Position numbers and translations under genes: made by a program. Of a stretch of 64,000 bases of DNA, positions 1-8,375 are shown piece after piece (position 1 is the first letter of the stretch; each line of letters opens with the position of its first letter). Under the pieces are notes generated by a model. It was not told the DNA's origin. It saw only the letters and a list, made by a program, of their open reading frames with translations, and searched no databases. The DNA is from Streptomyces lacrimifluminis (GTDB lineage: Bacteria > Actinomycetota > Actinomycetes > Streptomycetales > Streptomycetaceae). The DNA is taken from contig NZ_BMMU01000034.1 in NCBI RefSeq assembly GCF_014646095.1, positions 1 through 64,000 on the forward strand, given 5' to 3'.

Positions 1-128
1 TGGCACACCCCGCAGGCCTGGATCCGCACCAGCGCCTCGCCCGGCCCGGGGTCCGGCACGATGATCGTCTCCAGGCTGACGGGGGCGCCCTTGCCCCGCG
101 CGACGACAGCACGGACCTGGTGAGTCAT
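1..128 (-). CDS. mscR: S-(hydroxymethyl)mycothiol dehydrogenase, N-terminal part only
   Basis: The reading frame starts at the ATG complementary to 126-128 and runs off the left edge, so only the first 42 residues are present. They contain the family's opening VVPDPGPGEA-like segment (here IIVPDPGPGEALV) followed by ACGVCH, the first zinc-ligand region of zinc-dependent alcohol dehydrogenases. In actinobacteria this N-terminus is typical of the mycothiol- and NAD-dependent formaldehyde dehydrogenase, which oxidises S-hydroxymethylmycothiol in the cytoplasm. A GAGGAG ribosome site lies about 6 bases upstream of the start. The C-terminal catalytic part cannot be seen, so another class III-like ADH is possible but less likely. 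Confidence 0.85.
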   Translation of the reverse strand, partial: MTHQVRAVVARGKGAPVSLETIIVPDPGPGEALVRIQACGVC

Positions 129-136
129 GGCCACTC

Positions 137-222
137 CTCGGCTGGTACGAAACTCGGCTGGTACGTAACTCGGCTGATGCGAGCCTGGATGTTTCTTATT
201 ACGGCACACATCTCATGTGCCG
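137..222. promoter_or_regulatory. mscR promoter region with short direct repeats and a CGGCACA palindrome
   Basis: Between icmF and mscR are three near-copies of CTCGGCTGGTACG at about 137-180. Upstream of them is an inverted repeat CGGCACA (202-208), 7-base spacer, TGTGCCG (216-222). The position suits a repressor or activator site for mscR, which is transcribed leftward. No regulator is identified. Confidence 0.35.
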
Positions 223-284
223 CAACACAGCATCATGGAGCGCCGAGCGCCGGTCAAGGAGCCGAAGGAAAGGAGTCGAAGGAG

Positions 285-3200
285 TCAGACGTTCCTCCGG
301 TACTGCCCCCCGATCTCGAAGAACGCCTCGGTGACCTGGCGCAGGGTGCACACCCTGGCTGCCGCCATCAGGGCCTCGAAGGCGTTGTCGCCGCCCACGG
401 CGGCCTCCTTCAGATGGGCGAGTGCCTGCGTGGCCTCCGTTCCGTGCGTGTTCCGGAAGTCGCGGACGCGCGCGAGCTGGGACTCCTTCTCCGTCTCCGT
501 GGCACGGGCGAGCTCGACCTCGTGGGGCGCTCCCTCACCGCCGGGCCGTCGGAAGGTGTTGACGCCGATGATGGGCAGCGTGCCGTCGTGCTTGCGCTGC
601 TCGTACAGCATCGACTCGTCCTGGATGCGCCCACGCTGGTAGCCGGTCTCCATCGCGCCGAGTACGCCACCACGCTCGTTGATCCGGTCGAACTCGGCGA
701 GCACAGCCTCCTCGACCAGGTCGGTGAGCCGATCGATGATGAACGACCCCTGGAGCGGGTTCTCGTTCATCGCGAGTCCCCACTCACGGTTGATGATGAG
801 CTGGATGGCCAGCGCCCGCCGCACCGACTCCTCGGACGGGGTCGTGACGGCCTCGTCGTAGGCGTTGGTGTGCAGGGAGTTGGCGTTGTCGTAGATGGCG
901 ATCAGGCCCTGCAGGGTGGTGCGGATGTCGTTGAAGTCCATCTCCTGGGCGTGCAGGGACCGCCCGGAGGTCTGCACGTGGTACTTCAGCTTCTGGCTGC
1001 GGTCCCCTGCCCCGTACCGCTCCTTCATCGCCACGGCCCAGATCCGGCGGGCGACCCGGCCCAGCACGGAGTACTCGGGGTCCATGCCGTTGGAGAAGAA
1101 GAACGACAGGTTGGGCGCGAAGTCGTCGATGCGCATACCGCGTGCCAAGTAGGCCTCGACATAGGTGAATCCGTTGGCCAGGGTGAAGGCCAGCTGGCTG
1201 ATCGGGTTCGCCCCGGCCTCGGCGATGTGGTAGCCGGAGATGGACACCGAGTAGAAGTTGCGGACCTTCTGCTCGATGAACCACTCCTGGATGTCGGCCA
1301 TCATCCGCAGGCTGAACTCGGTGGAGAACAGGCAGGTGTTCTGCCCCTGGTCCTCCTTGAGGATGTCGGCCTGCACGGTGCCGCGCACGTTCGCGAGCGC
1401 GTATGCCCGCAGCTCGGCGGCCTCCTCGGGCGAGGGGTCCCGCCCTTCCGCCGCCCGGAACTTCTCCACCTGCTGATCGATGACGGTGTTGAGGAAGAAG
1501 GCCAGTACGGTCGGCGCCGGGCCGTTGATCGTCATCGACACCGAGGTCGTCGGCGCGACGAGGTCGAACCCGTCGTAGAGCGCCTTCATGTCATCGAGGG
1601 TGGCCACCGAGACGCCGGACGTGCCGACCTTGCCGTAGATGTCGGGGCGTTCGTCGGGGTCACGGCCGTAGAGGGTGACGGAGTCGAAGGCGGTGGACAG
1701 CCGGGTGGCCGGCTGGCCCTCGGAGAGCAGCTTGAAGCGCCGGTTGGTACGGAAGGGGTCGCCCTCTCCGGCGAACATCCGCGCCGGGTCCTCACCGTCG
1801 CGCTTGAAGGGGAACACCCCGGCGGTGAACGGGAAGAGGCCGGGCAGGTTCTCCCGGCGCCAGAACCGCACCAGCTCGCCGTGGTCGGTGAACGCGGGCA
1901 ACGCGACGCGCGGAATCCTGTTCCCCGACAGGGACTCGCGGTTCAGCTTCGTGCGGATCTCCCGGTCCCGTACCTTCACCACCTGCTCGTCACCGGAGTA
2001 CGACGCCACGACCGCGGGCCAGTTGACGATCTGGTCCCCGATCTCGTGCGGGAGGTCCCGGCGGGCGTCGGCGAGCAACGACTCCACGTTCGCCGCATCG
2101 GCCCCGGCCTCGACGAGCTCGCCCCTGACGGCATCCAGCCGCTGCACTCGCCGAGCCGTATCGGCCAGCGCCTCGGTCCGGTCGTGGTACGCGCGGACCG
2201 CCTCCGTGATCTCGGCGAGGTAGCGCACCCGCTCGGCGGGCACCACCCGCCGGATGCCGGAGGAGTGCCGTACGGCGACCGGCGCGAGGGTGCCTTCGAC
2301 CAGCGGCAGCCCTCGCTCGGCCAGACCGGCCCTCAGGTGCTGGTAGAGCGCGGTGACGCCGTCGTCGTTGAACGTGGCCGCCGAGGTGCCGTACACCGGC
2401 ATGTCCTCCGGCTTCTTGCCGAACGCCTCGCGGTTGCGGACCAGTTGGCGGCCCACGTCACGCATCGCGTCCTTGGCGCCGCGCCGCTCGAACTTGTTGA
2501 TCGCCACGACGTCGGCGAAGTCGAGCATGTCGATCTTCTCCAGCTGCGAGGCGGCACCGAACTCCGGCGTCATCACGTACATCGACGTGTCGACGTACGG
2601 CACGATCGCCGCGTCGCCCTGGCCGATGCCCGGTGTCTCCACGATCACCAGGTCGAAGCCTGCGGCCTTGACCACGTCGATCACGTCGGACAGGTGCTCG
2701 GGCAGCTCACGGCTGCCGCGGGTGGCCAGGCTCCGGAAGAAGACCCGGCCGCCGTCCAGGGAGTTCATCCGGATGCGGTCGCCGAGCAGCGCCCCGCCGC
2801 CCCGACGTCGGGTGGGGTCGACGGCGATCACCGCGATCCGCAGCTTGTCCTGCTGGTCGACCCGGAACCGCCGTACCAGCTCATCCGTGAGCGACGACTT
2901 CCCGGAGCCGCCGGTACCGGTGATACCGAGGACGGGCGTGACCCGCGCCGCGGCAGCGGCACGCACCTGCTCCAGCAGCTCCGGGGGCAGCTTGCCCAGT
3001 TCCGCACCGGTGATCGCGCGGGCGATGGCGAAGCGGTCGCCGGTCAGAACGGCGGCGGCATCGACCGACCTGCTCTCCCAGAGGTCGAAGTCGCAGTCCT
3101 TGACGACCGAGTTGACCATCCCGGCGAGGCCCATCCGCTGTCCGTCCTCGGGCGAGAAGATGGTCACGCCGCTGCGGCGCAGCCGGGTGATCTCCTCGGG

Positions 3201-3518
3201 CACGATGACGCCACCGCCGCCCCCGACCACCTGGATGTGCTCGGCCCCCTGCCCGCGCAGCGACTCGACGAGATACTCGAAGTACTCCACATGCCCGCCC
3301 TGGTACGACGAGACGGCCACCCCGTGCGCGTCCTCCTCCAGCGCCGCGTCCACGACCTCCCGCACCGACCGGTTGTGCCCCAGGTGGATCACCTCGGCAC
3401 CCTGGGACTGGAAGATCCGCCGCATGATGTTGATCGAGGCGTCATGCCCGTCGAACAGCGCCGAGGCGGTGACCAGCCGGACGGGGTGCACAGGTCGGTG
3501 GAGATCGTTCATGGTCAT
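285..3518 (-). CDS. icmF: Fused isobutyryl-CoA mutase (IcmF)
   Basis: A 1077-residue protein with the three-part layout of IcmF. An adenosylcobalamin-binding domain (about 10-145) carries the base-off motif DGHDAS at 23-28. A MeaI-type G-protein chaperone domain has the P-loop GTGGSGKSS at 201-209 and later ETPGIGQGD. The substrate-binding methylmalonyl/isobutyryl-CoA mutase TIM barrel starts near 540 (FRxxNLPGLFPFTAG-like region). The family interconverts isobutyryl-CoA and n-butyryl-CoA using coenzyme B12, with GTPase-assisted cofactor loading, linking valine and butyrate metabolism to polyketide precursors. The start at 3518 has GGAAGG five bases upstream. An in-frame ATG follows two codons later (3512) and cannot be excluded. 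The gene is preceded by a perfect operator-like palindrome. Confidence 0.95.
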   Translation of the reverse strand: MTMNDLHRPVHPVRLVTASALFDGHDASINIMRRIFQSQGAEVIHLGHNRSVREVVDAALEEDAHGVAVSSYQGGHVEYFEYLVESLRGQGAEHIQVVGGGGGVIVPEEITRLRRSGVTIFSPEDGQRMGLAGMVNSVVKDCDFDLWESRSVDAAAVLTGDRFAIARAITGAELGKLPPELLEQVRAAAAARVTPVLGITGTGGSGKSSLTDELVRRFRVDQQDKLRIAVIAVDPTRRRGGGALLGDRIRMNSLDGGRVFFRSLATRGSRELPEHLSDVIDVVKAAGFDLVIVETPGIGQGDAAIVPYVDTSMYVMTPEFGAASQLEKIDMLDFADVVAINKFERRGAKDAMRDVGRQLVRNREAFGKKPEDMPVYGTSAATFNDDGVTALYQHLRAGLAERGLPLVEGTLAPVAVRHSSGIRRVVPAERVRYLAEITEAVRAYHDRTEALADTARRVQRLDAVRGELVEAGADAANVESLLADARRDLPHEIGDQIVNWPAVVASYSGDEQVVKVRDREIRTKLNRESLSGNRIPRVALPAFTDHGELVRFWRRENLPGLFPFTAGVFPFKRDGEDPARMFAGEGDPFRTNRRFKLLSEGQPATRLSTAFDSVTLYGRDPDERPDIYGKVGTSGVSVATLDDMKALYDGFDLVAPTTSVSMTINGPAPTVLAFFLNTVIDQQVEKFRAAEGRDPSPEEAAELRAYALANVRGTVQADILKEDQGQNTCLFSTEFSLRMMADIQEWFIEQKVRNFYSVSISGYHIAEAGANPISQLAFTLANGFTYVEAYLARGMRIDDFAPNLSFFFSNGMDPEYSVLGRVARRIWAVAMKERYGAGDRSQKLKYHVQTSGRSLHAQEMDFNDIRTTLQGLIAIYDNANSLHTNAYDEAVTTPSEESVRRALAIQLIINREWGLAMNENPLQGSFIIDRLTDLVEEAVLAEFDRINERGGVLGAMETGYQRGRIQDESMLYEQRKHDGTLPIIGVNTFRRPGGEGAPHEVELARATETEKESQLARVRDFRNTHGTEATQALAHLKEAAVGGDNAFEALMAAARVCTLRQVTEAFFEIGGQYRRNV

Positions 3519-3556
3519 GGGGGCCTTCCCAAAACGCGCCCGGGAGCGCGACATGA

Positions 3557-3605
3557 ATTTAGTTGGACGTCCTAGTAACCAGGATACTAGGACGTCCAAG
3601 TAAAT
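3557..3605. promoter_or_regulatory. Large palindrome overlapping the icmF promoter
   Basis: Two perfect 15-base arms, TTGGACGTCCTAGTA at 3563-3577 and its reverse complement at 3585-3599, are separated by 7 bases. The symmetry continues outward to 21-base arms with one mismatch. Each arm pair holds hexamers resembling -35 (TTGGAC) and -10 (TACTAG) with a 16-base spacer, so the same DNA could be a promoter in both directions. The site lies about 45 bases upstream of the icmF start. It is probably an operator for a TetR- or similar dimeric regulator. The regulator is not identified. Confidence 0.6.
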
Positions 3606-3627
3606 GGCGGGAGTGACGCGTCTCGCC

Positions 3628-3728
3628 AGCCCTCCCTGCGCTTGAGGACCAGGCCCGCATTTCCAGCCCGTCGACGTTTGAGGACGAGGCCGTTCAGGCC
3701 GACAGCGGGGGTCCGGGGGCGCCAGCCC
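3628..3728. repeat. Streptomyces intergenic repeat (TTTGAGGACGAGGCC type)
   Basis: The stretch contains TTGAGGACCAGGCC, then GTTTGAGGACGAGGCC, then a GGCCGACAGCGGGGGTCC block and a GC-rich tail. This sequence resembles a short repeat that I recall from many Streptomyces intergenic regions. It has no reading frame of its own and lies between the icmF promoter and the fadH promoter. Confidence 0.5.
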
Positions 3729-3805
3729 TCAGGAACGGGATGGGACGGGCAGGGGCGGCGGGGGCGAAGAAACACCCCCCACCCACAATGTGCCGCACGC
3801 CATTA

Positions 3806-3819
3806 TGCAACTAGTTGCA
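3806..3819. promoter_or_regulatory. Perfect palindrome upstream of fadH, candidate operator
   Basis: TGCAACTAGTTGCA is a perfect 14-base palindrome 74 bases before the fadH start, next to an AT-richer segment (CATTATGCAAC). Its form and position fit a MarR/PadR-class dimer site. The PadR-family gene just downstream of fadH (6159-6707) is the obvious candidate binder, but that pairing is inferred only from proximity. Confidence 0.45.
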
Positions 3820-3893
3820 CAACCCCTCCCCCGTCCTCTACAAAGGCAGGACAGACCCAGCCCGCCCCGCCCCGCCCTCGGAGGCCCGCCCCC

Positions 3894-5909
3894 ATGAGCC
3901 GATACCCCCACCTGCTGACCCCCCTGAACCTGGGCTTCACCACCCTCCCCAACCGCGTCCTCATGGGCTCCATGCACGTGGGCCTGGAAGAAGCCGAACA
4001 CGGCTTCGAGCGCATGGCGGAGTTCTACGCGGCCCGCGCCCGCGGCGGCGTCGGCCTCATCGTCACCGGCGGCATCGCCCCCAACGACGCCGGCCGCCCG
4101 GGCGAGGGCGGCGCCAAGCTCACCACCGACGCGGAAGCCGACCAGCACCGGACGATCACCGACGCCGTACACCGCGAGGGCGGCAGGATCGCGATGCAGA
4201 TCCTGCACTTCGGCCGCTACGCCTACCACCGGGACCTGGTCGCACCGAGCCCCCTCCAGGCCCCCATCAGCCCCTTCCCCCCGCACGAGCTCACCGACGC
4301 CGAGATCGAACAGACCATCGACGACTACGCCCACACCGCCCTCCTCGCCCGCCGGGCCGGCTACGACGGCGTCGAGATCATGGGCTCCGAGGGCTATCTG
4401 ATCAACGAGTTCATCGCCACGCAGACCAACCACCGCACCGACCGCTGGGGCGGCTCCTACGAGAACCGCACCCGCTTCCCCCTCGAGATCGTGCGGCGGG
4501 TGCGCGAGGCGGTCGGCGAGGACTTCATCGTCATCTACCGCCTGTCGATGCTGGACCTGGTACCGGGCGGCTCCACGCTCGACGAGGTGATCACCCTCGC
4601 CCGGGCCGTCGAGGCGGCCGGCGCGACCATCATCAACACCGGCATCGGCTGGCACGAGGCCCGGATCCCCACCATCGCCACCTCGGTGCCGCGCGGCGCG
4701 TACACCTGGGTGACGAAGAGGCTGATGGGCGAGGTCGGCATTCCCCTGGTGACCACCAACCGCATCAACACCCCCGAAGTCGCCGAGGAGTTGCTCGCCG
4801 ACGGGTGCGCGGACATGGTGTCGATGGCCCGCCCGATGCTCGCCGACCCCGACTTCGTCAACAAGGCGAGCGAGGGGCGCCCCGAAGCCATCAACACCTG
4901 CATCGGCTGCAACCAGGCCTGCCTGGACCACACCTTCAGCGGCAAGATCACCTCCTGCCTGGTCAACCCGCGCGCCTGTCACGAGACGGAGCTCGTCCTC
5001 TCACCGACCAAGCTGCGCAAGCGAGTTGCCGTCGTCGGCGCCGGCCCCGCCGGACTCGCCTGCGCCGTCTCCGCCGCCGAACGCGGCCACCAGGTCACCC
5101 TCTTCGACGCCGCCCCGGAGATCGGCGGCCAGCTGAACGTCGCCCGCAAGGTCCCCGGCAAGCAGGAGTTCGACGAGACCCTGCGCTACTTCCGCCACCA
5201 GCTCGACGCCCACGGCGTGGACGTACGCCTCAACACCCCTGTGAACGAAGGCAGTCTGACCACGTACGACGAGATCGTCGTCGCCACCGGCGTGACCCCT
5301 CGTACCCCCGACATCCCCGGCGTCGACCACCCGAGCGTCCTCAGTTACCTCGACGTGCTGCGCGACAACGCGCCAGTCGGCGACCGCGTCGCGATCCTCG
5401 GCGCGGGCGGCATCGGCTTCGACGTCGCCGAGTACCTCACCGACGGCGGCGACAAGACGAGCGAGGACCCGGCGGCGTACTTCCGCGCCTGGGGCGTCGA
5501 CATGGACTACCGCGCCCCGGGCGGACTGGCCGCACCCGAACGCCCCGCCCCTCCCCGCAGCGTCCACCTGCTCCAGCGCAAGGCGTCCAAGGTCGGCGCC
5601 GGGCTCGGCAAGACCACCGGCTGGATCCACCGCACCGAACTCAAGCACCGTGGCGTCACCATGGTCCCGGGCGTGCGGTACGACCGGATCGACGACGCCG
5701 GTCTGCACATCACCGTCGACGGCACCTCCACCGTCCTGCCGGTCGACACCGTCGTCCTGTGCACCGGCCAGGACCCGCGCCGCGACCTGTACGACGAGCT
5801 GCTCGCCGCCGGCCGCAGCGTGCACCTGATCGGCGGTGCCGACGTGGCCGCCGAACTGGACGCCAAACGCGCCATCAAGCAGGGCACCGAGCTCGCCGCG
5901 GCACTCTGA
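3894..5909 (+). CDS. fadH: NADPH-dependent 2,4-dienoyl-CoA reductase
   Basis: A 671-residue flavoenzyme closely resembling E. coli FadH along its whole length. An N-terminal old-yellow-enzyme TIM barrel binds FMN (opening PLNLGFTTLPNRVLMGSMH, internal GSEGYLINEF). A 4Fe-4S cluster site uses Cys336, Cys339, Cys343 and Cys355 (CIGCNQAC). The C-terminal FAD/NADPH half begins near 378 with VVGAGPAGLACA. It reduces 2,4-dienoyl-CoA esters during degradation of unsaturated fatty acids. The chosen ATG has GGAGG 10 bases upstream; the open frame extends further left but without family homology. The PadR gene follows after a MITE-like insertion. Confidence 0.95.
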   Translation: MSRYPHLLTPLNLGFTTLPNRVLMGSMHVGLEEAEHGFERMAEFYAARARGGVGLIVTGGIAPNDAGRPGEGGAKLTTDAEADQHRTITDAVHREGGRIAMQILHFGRYAYHRDLVAPSPLQAPISPFPPHELTDAEIEQTIDDYAHTALLARRAGYDGVEIMGSEGYLINEFIATQTNHRTDRWGGSYENRTRFPLEIVRRVREAVGEDFIVIYRLSMLDLVPGGSTLDEVITLARAVEAAGATIINTGIGWHEARIPTIATSVPRGAYTWVTKRLMGEVGIPLVTTNRINTPEVAEELLADGCADMVSMARPMLADPDFVNKASEGRPEAINTCIGCNQACLDHTFSGKITSCLVNPRACHETELVLSPTKLRKRVAVVGAGPAGLACAVSAAERGHQVTLFDAAPEIGGQLNVARKVPGKQEFDETLRYFRHQLDAHGVDVRLNTPVNEGSLTTYDEIVVATGVTPRTPDIPGVDHPSVLSYLDVLRDNAPVGDRVAILGAGGIGFDVAEYLTDGGDKTSEDPAAYFRAWGVDMDYRAPGGLAAPERPAPPRSVHLLQRKASKVGAGLGKTTGWIHRTELKHRGVTMVPGVRYDRIDDAGLHITVDGTSTVLPVDTVVLCTGQDPRRDLYDELLAAGRSVHLIGGADVAAELDAKRAIKQGTELAAAL

Positions 5910-5968
5910 CGGCCGTACGAGCACCCGATCACCCGAGCGCAGGCCGGCCAACCCCAGCGTCGCCGATC

Positions 5969-6150
5969 CCTAGGGCCTGTCGTTTGGATCACGCCTGGGC
6001 CGCGGGGTGTGGTGCGCACTCCCCCGGAGGGGGGACCCCATCGTGTCGACGCCCTCCTCCGCCATGCAGCCGCACGCACCACACCCCGCTCACCGGCGGA
6101 CAACAGCACCGCAACCCGAAGTCAGCGTGATCCGAACGACAGACCCTAGG
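5969..6150. mobile_element. MITE-like element with 26-bp terminal inverted repeats
   Basis: The ends at 5969-5994 and 6125-6150 are 26-base inverted repeats differing at two positions. Both begin with CCTAGG, so CTAG may be the duplicated target. Inside lies a second, perfect 15-base inverted repeat, GCGGGGTGTGGTGCG at 6002-6016 and its complement at 6075-6089. There is no transposase frame in the 182 bases. Such nested palindromes are typical of miniature elements mobilised in trans by an insertion sequence with the same ends. The right end stops 8 bases before the padR start. Confidence 0.7.
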
Positions 6151-6158
6151 ACTGAGCC

Positions 6159-6707
6159 ATGTCCCTCCCGCACGCGATCCTCACCGCCCTGCTCGAAAAG
6201 CCGTCCTCGGGGCTGGAGTTGACCCGGCGGTTCGACAAGTCGATCGGCTACTTCTGGTCGGCCACGCATCAGCAGATCTATCGCGAGCTGGGAAAACTGG
6301 AGGCCGAGGGGCACATCCGCGCCCTGCCCGCCGAGCAGCCGACCCGCGGTCAGAAGAAGAGCTACGAGGTCCTGCCCGCGGGCCGCGCCGAGCTGGCCCG
6401 CTGGACCGCCTCGTCCCAGGACCCCAAGCCCTACCGCGACACGATGCTGCTGCGACTGCGCGCCTCGGCGGTCGTCGGCACCGAAGGCATCGAGGCCGAC
6501 CTGCGCCGCCATCTGGCGCTGCACCAGCAGCAGTTGGCCGAGTACCAGGACATCGAGGAGCGGGACTTCCCGCCCGGTGCGGCCAGCCCCCAGGGCCGCC
6601 TCCAGCACCTGGTCCTGCGCGCGGGCATCGACCTGGAGACCTTCTGGACCCAGTGGCTCACGCACGCCCTGGCGGAGTTCACGGAGCTGCCCGGCGAAAA
6701 CCGGTGA
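6159..6707 (+). CDS. PadR-family transcriptional regulator
   Basis: A 182-residue protein with an N-terminal winged helix (about 5-80; HAILTALLEKPSSGLELTRRF, and QIYRELGKLEAEGHI in the recognition part). The C-terminal helical dimerisation domain of the PadR/Vir type contains LRLRASAVVG and LQHLVLRAG. The family represses or senses small aromatic or hydrophobic ligands. No clear ribosome site precedes the ATG, because the end of the MITE-like element sits 8 bases upstream; the insertion may have changed this gene's expression. Its neighbour fadH has a palindromic candidate operator. Confidence 0.85.
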   Translation: MSLPHAILTALLEKPSSGLELTRRFDKSIGYFWSATHQQIYRELGKLEAEGHIRALPAEQPTRGQKKSYEVLPAGRAELARWTASSQDPKPYRDTMLLRLRASAVVGTEGIEADLRRHLALHQQQLAEYQDIEERDFPPGAASPQGRLQHLVLRAGIDLETFWTQWLTHALAEFTELPGENR

Positions 6708-6781
6708 GCGCCCCGTCCCCGAGAACGGGCCTCGGACACAGGACGCTCCTGCCGGTCGACTCGATCGACGCAACCAGCGCG

Positions 6782-6812
6782 ACCGGTTCAGCCGGTTCAG
6801 CCGGTTCAGCCG
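6782..6812. repeat. Triple 9-bp direct repeat GGTTCAGCC
   Basis: Between padR and the converging P450 gene the unit GGTTCAGCC occurs three times in tandem. It is non-coding for either neighbour and its role is unknown. Confidence 0.6.
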
Positions 6813-6846
6813 TTGCAACCGACTTAAGTGGGTGGGCAGTTGACCG

Positions 6847-8211
6847 TCAGAGCCGGAAGACATCGAGGAACGAACTCCAGAACCCCTTCTTGCGCTGTTC
6901 CTGACGGCCCGCCGGGGCGGGGGTCTGCTGCGGCGCCGGACGAGGCACCGGCTCGGCCGCCGCCGCTGGCGTCAGGTTGCGCAGGGCCGTCGTCATCCGG
7001 GTGGCCGGCGTCGGACCGAACCGCACCGGCAGCGCCACCAGGGCGCGGTGGAAGGGGCCGGGACGCCACATCAGGCTGTCCTGCGGGACCGCGAGGGTCA
7101 GGTCGGGCAGCGCGTTGAGGATCCTCTCGATCGCCGTGAGCGCGATGACCTGGGCCGGGTCCTTGGCGGGACAGGCGTGCGGGCCCGCGCCGAACGCGAG
7201 ATGCGCGCCCTTACTGGCCAGCTGCCGGGCCTCGTTGAGGGCCGGGTCGCTGTTGGCGGCGGCGAAGCTGACGACGACCGGGCTGTTCGCGTCGACCGGT
7301 ACACCGCCGAGGTCGACGTCCTGCAACGGGTAGTGCGTCGCGTAGTTGGCGATGGGCGGGTTGTTCCACAGCACATGCTCGATGGCTTCCTCGACCAGCA
7401 TGCCGCTGCCGCGCCCGGACGGGCCGTCGGTCAGCAGCAGGAGCAGGGAGCTGGCTATGAGGTTGCGCTCGGGTTCGAGTCCCGCGCCCATCAACACGAT
7501 CAGCTGGTACCGGAGTTCGTCGTCGCTGAGGCCCGCCGGGTGCTGGATGAGCCAGGACGTCACGTCGTCGCCCGGCTCACGGCGCTTGAGCGTGATCAGT
7601 TCCAGAAGGGAACCTGCCACCTCCTCAAGGCCCTTCTGGGCGTCCTCGCCGTCGAACATGGCGGCCATACCGGTGGTGAGGCGGTCGCCGATGTCGGCCG
7701 GGCAGCCGAAGATCTTGTTGAACAGAAGCAGCGGCACCAGCTTGGCGAAGTCGTTGAGGAGGTCGGCGCGGCCCCGCTCACTGAACTGGTCGATCAGGTA
7801 GTCGGCGATCGGCTCCACGTCCCGGCGGATCCGGCTGATGCTCAGCTTGGCCAGGCTCTCGGTGACGGCCTTGCGCAGCCGCAGGTGCACGGCCCCGTCG
7901 GTGAACAGGACGTTGGGCTGGTAGGCCATCATCGGCAGGACCGGGCTGTCGAGGGAGATGCGGCCCTCGTTGAGGGCGGCCCAGCGGCGCGAGTCACGGG
8001 AGAACAGGGTGGTGTTCTGGAGCACCCTGAGGGCCATCTCGTGCTGGACGACGAGCGTGGCGTCCACCCCGGGGGCGAGCTCGACGGGTGCCGCCGGGCC
8101 GTAGGCGCGCATCTGGTCGTAGGCGCGGTGCGGTTCGGCGGCGAAGTCGGCGCCGTGCATGGGGCATCTGGCGGGCGCGCTCGGCGTGGCACCCGCGTGC
8201 TGTGTGTCCAT
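6847..8211 (-). CDS. Conservon-associated cytochrome P450, CYP157-like
   Basis: A 454-residue P450 with the haem-ligand loop FGAGPHACPA, placing the axial cysteine at 347. Two near-universal P450 signatures are missing. The K-helix ExxR is replaced by EHVLW, and the I-helix reads GAGLEPERN without the usual threonine. Loss of ExxR is known for the CYP157 family, whose members are encoded in Streptomyces conservons, and this gene follows cvnD on the same strand. After the catalytic domain there is a Pro-rich extension of about 55 residues ending in a basic/aromatic tail (KKGFWSSFLDVFRL). The substrate is unknown. A redox partner is not encoded nearby. Confidence 0.88.
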   Translation of the reverse strand: MDTQHAGATPSAPARCPMHGADFAAEPHRAYDQMRAYGPAAPVELAPGVDATLVVQHEMALRVLQNTTLFSRDSRRWAALNEGRISLDSPVLPMMAYQPNVLFTDGAVHLRLRKAVTESLAKLSISRIRRDVEPIADYLIDQFSERGRADLLNDFAKLVPLLLFNKIFGCPADIGDRLTTGMAAMFDGEDAQKGLEEVAGSLLELITLKRREPGDDVTSWLIQHPAGLSDDELRYQLIVLMGAGLEPERNLIASSLLLLLTDGPSGRGSGMLVEEAIEHVLWNNPPIANYATHYPLQDVDLGGVPVDANSPVVVSFAAANSDPALNEARQLASKGAHLAFGAGPHACPAKDPAQVIALTAIERILNALPDLTLAVPQDSLMWRPGPFHRALVALPVRFGPTPATRMTTALRNLTPAAAAEPVPRPAPQQTPAPAGRQEQRKKGFWSSFLDVFRL

Positions 8212-8375
8212 TGAAGGTTCCTTAGGATTCCCCGCGCGTCGGGGCGGGGGACGGGGGTGAGGAAAAACCTTGTGCGCGGCGGTGTCCGGGACGGCCGGGA
8301 TGGTCCGGACCCCTGACCGGACCCCCGGTCCGGACCCCCGGTGCGGGGAGGGGCCCGGCAGGGAGGGACCGGGGC

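Noticed and set aside
120..3575. 1151-codon open frame on the + strand opposite icmF
   Set aside because: It mirrors icmF, a well-recognised protein on the other strand, and its translation is compositionally a GC-driven shadow without domain signatures.
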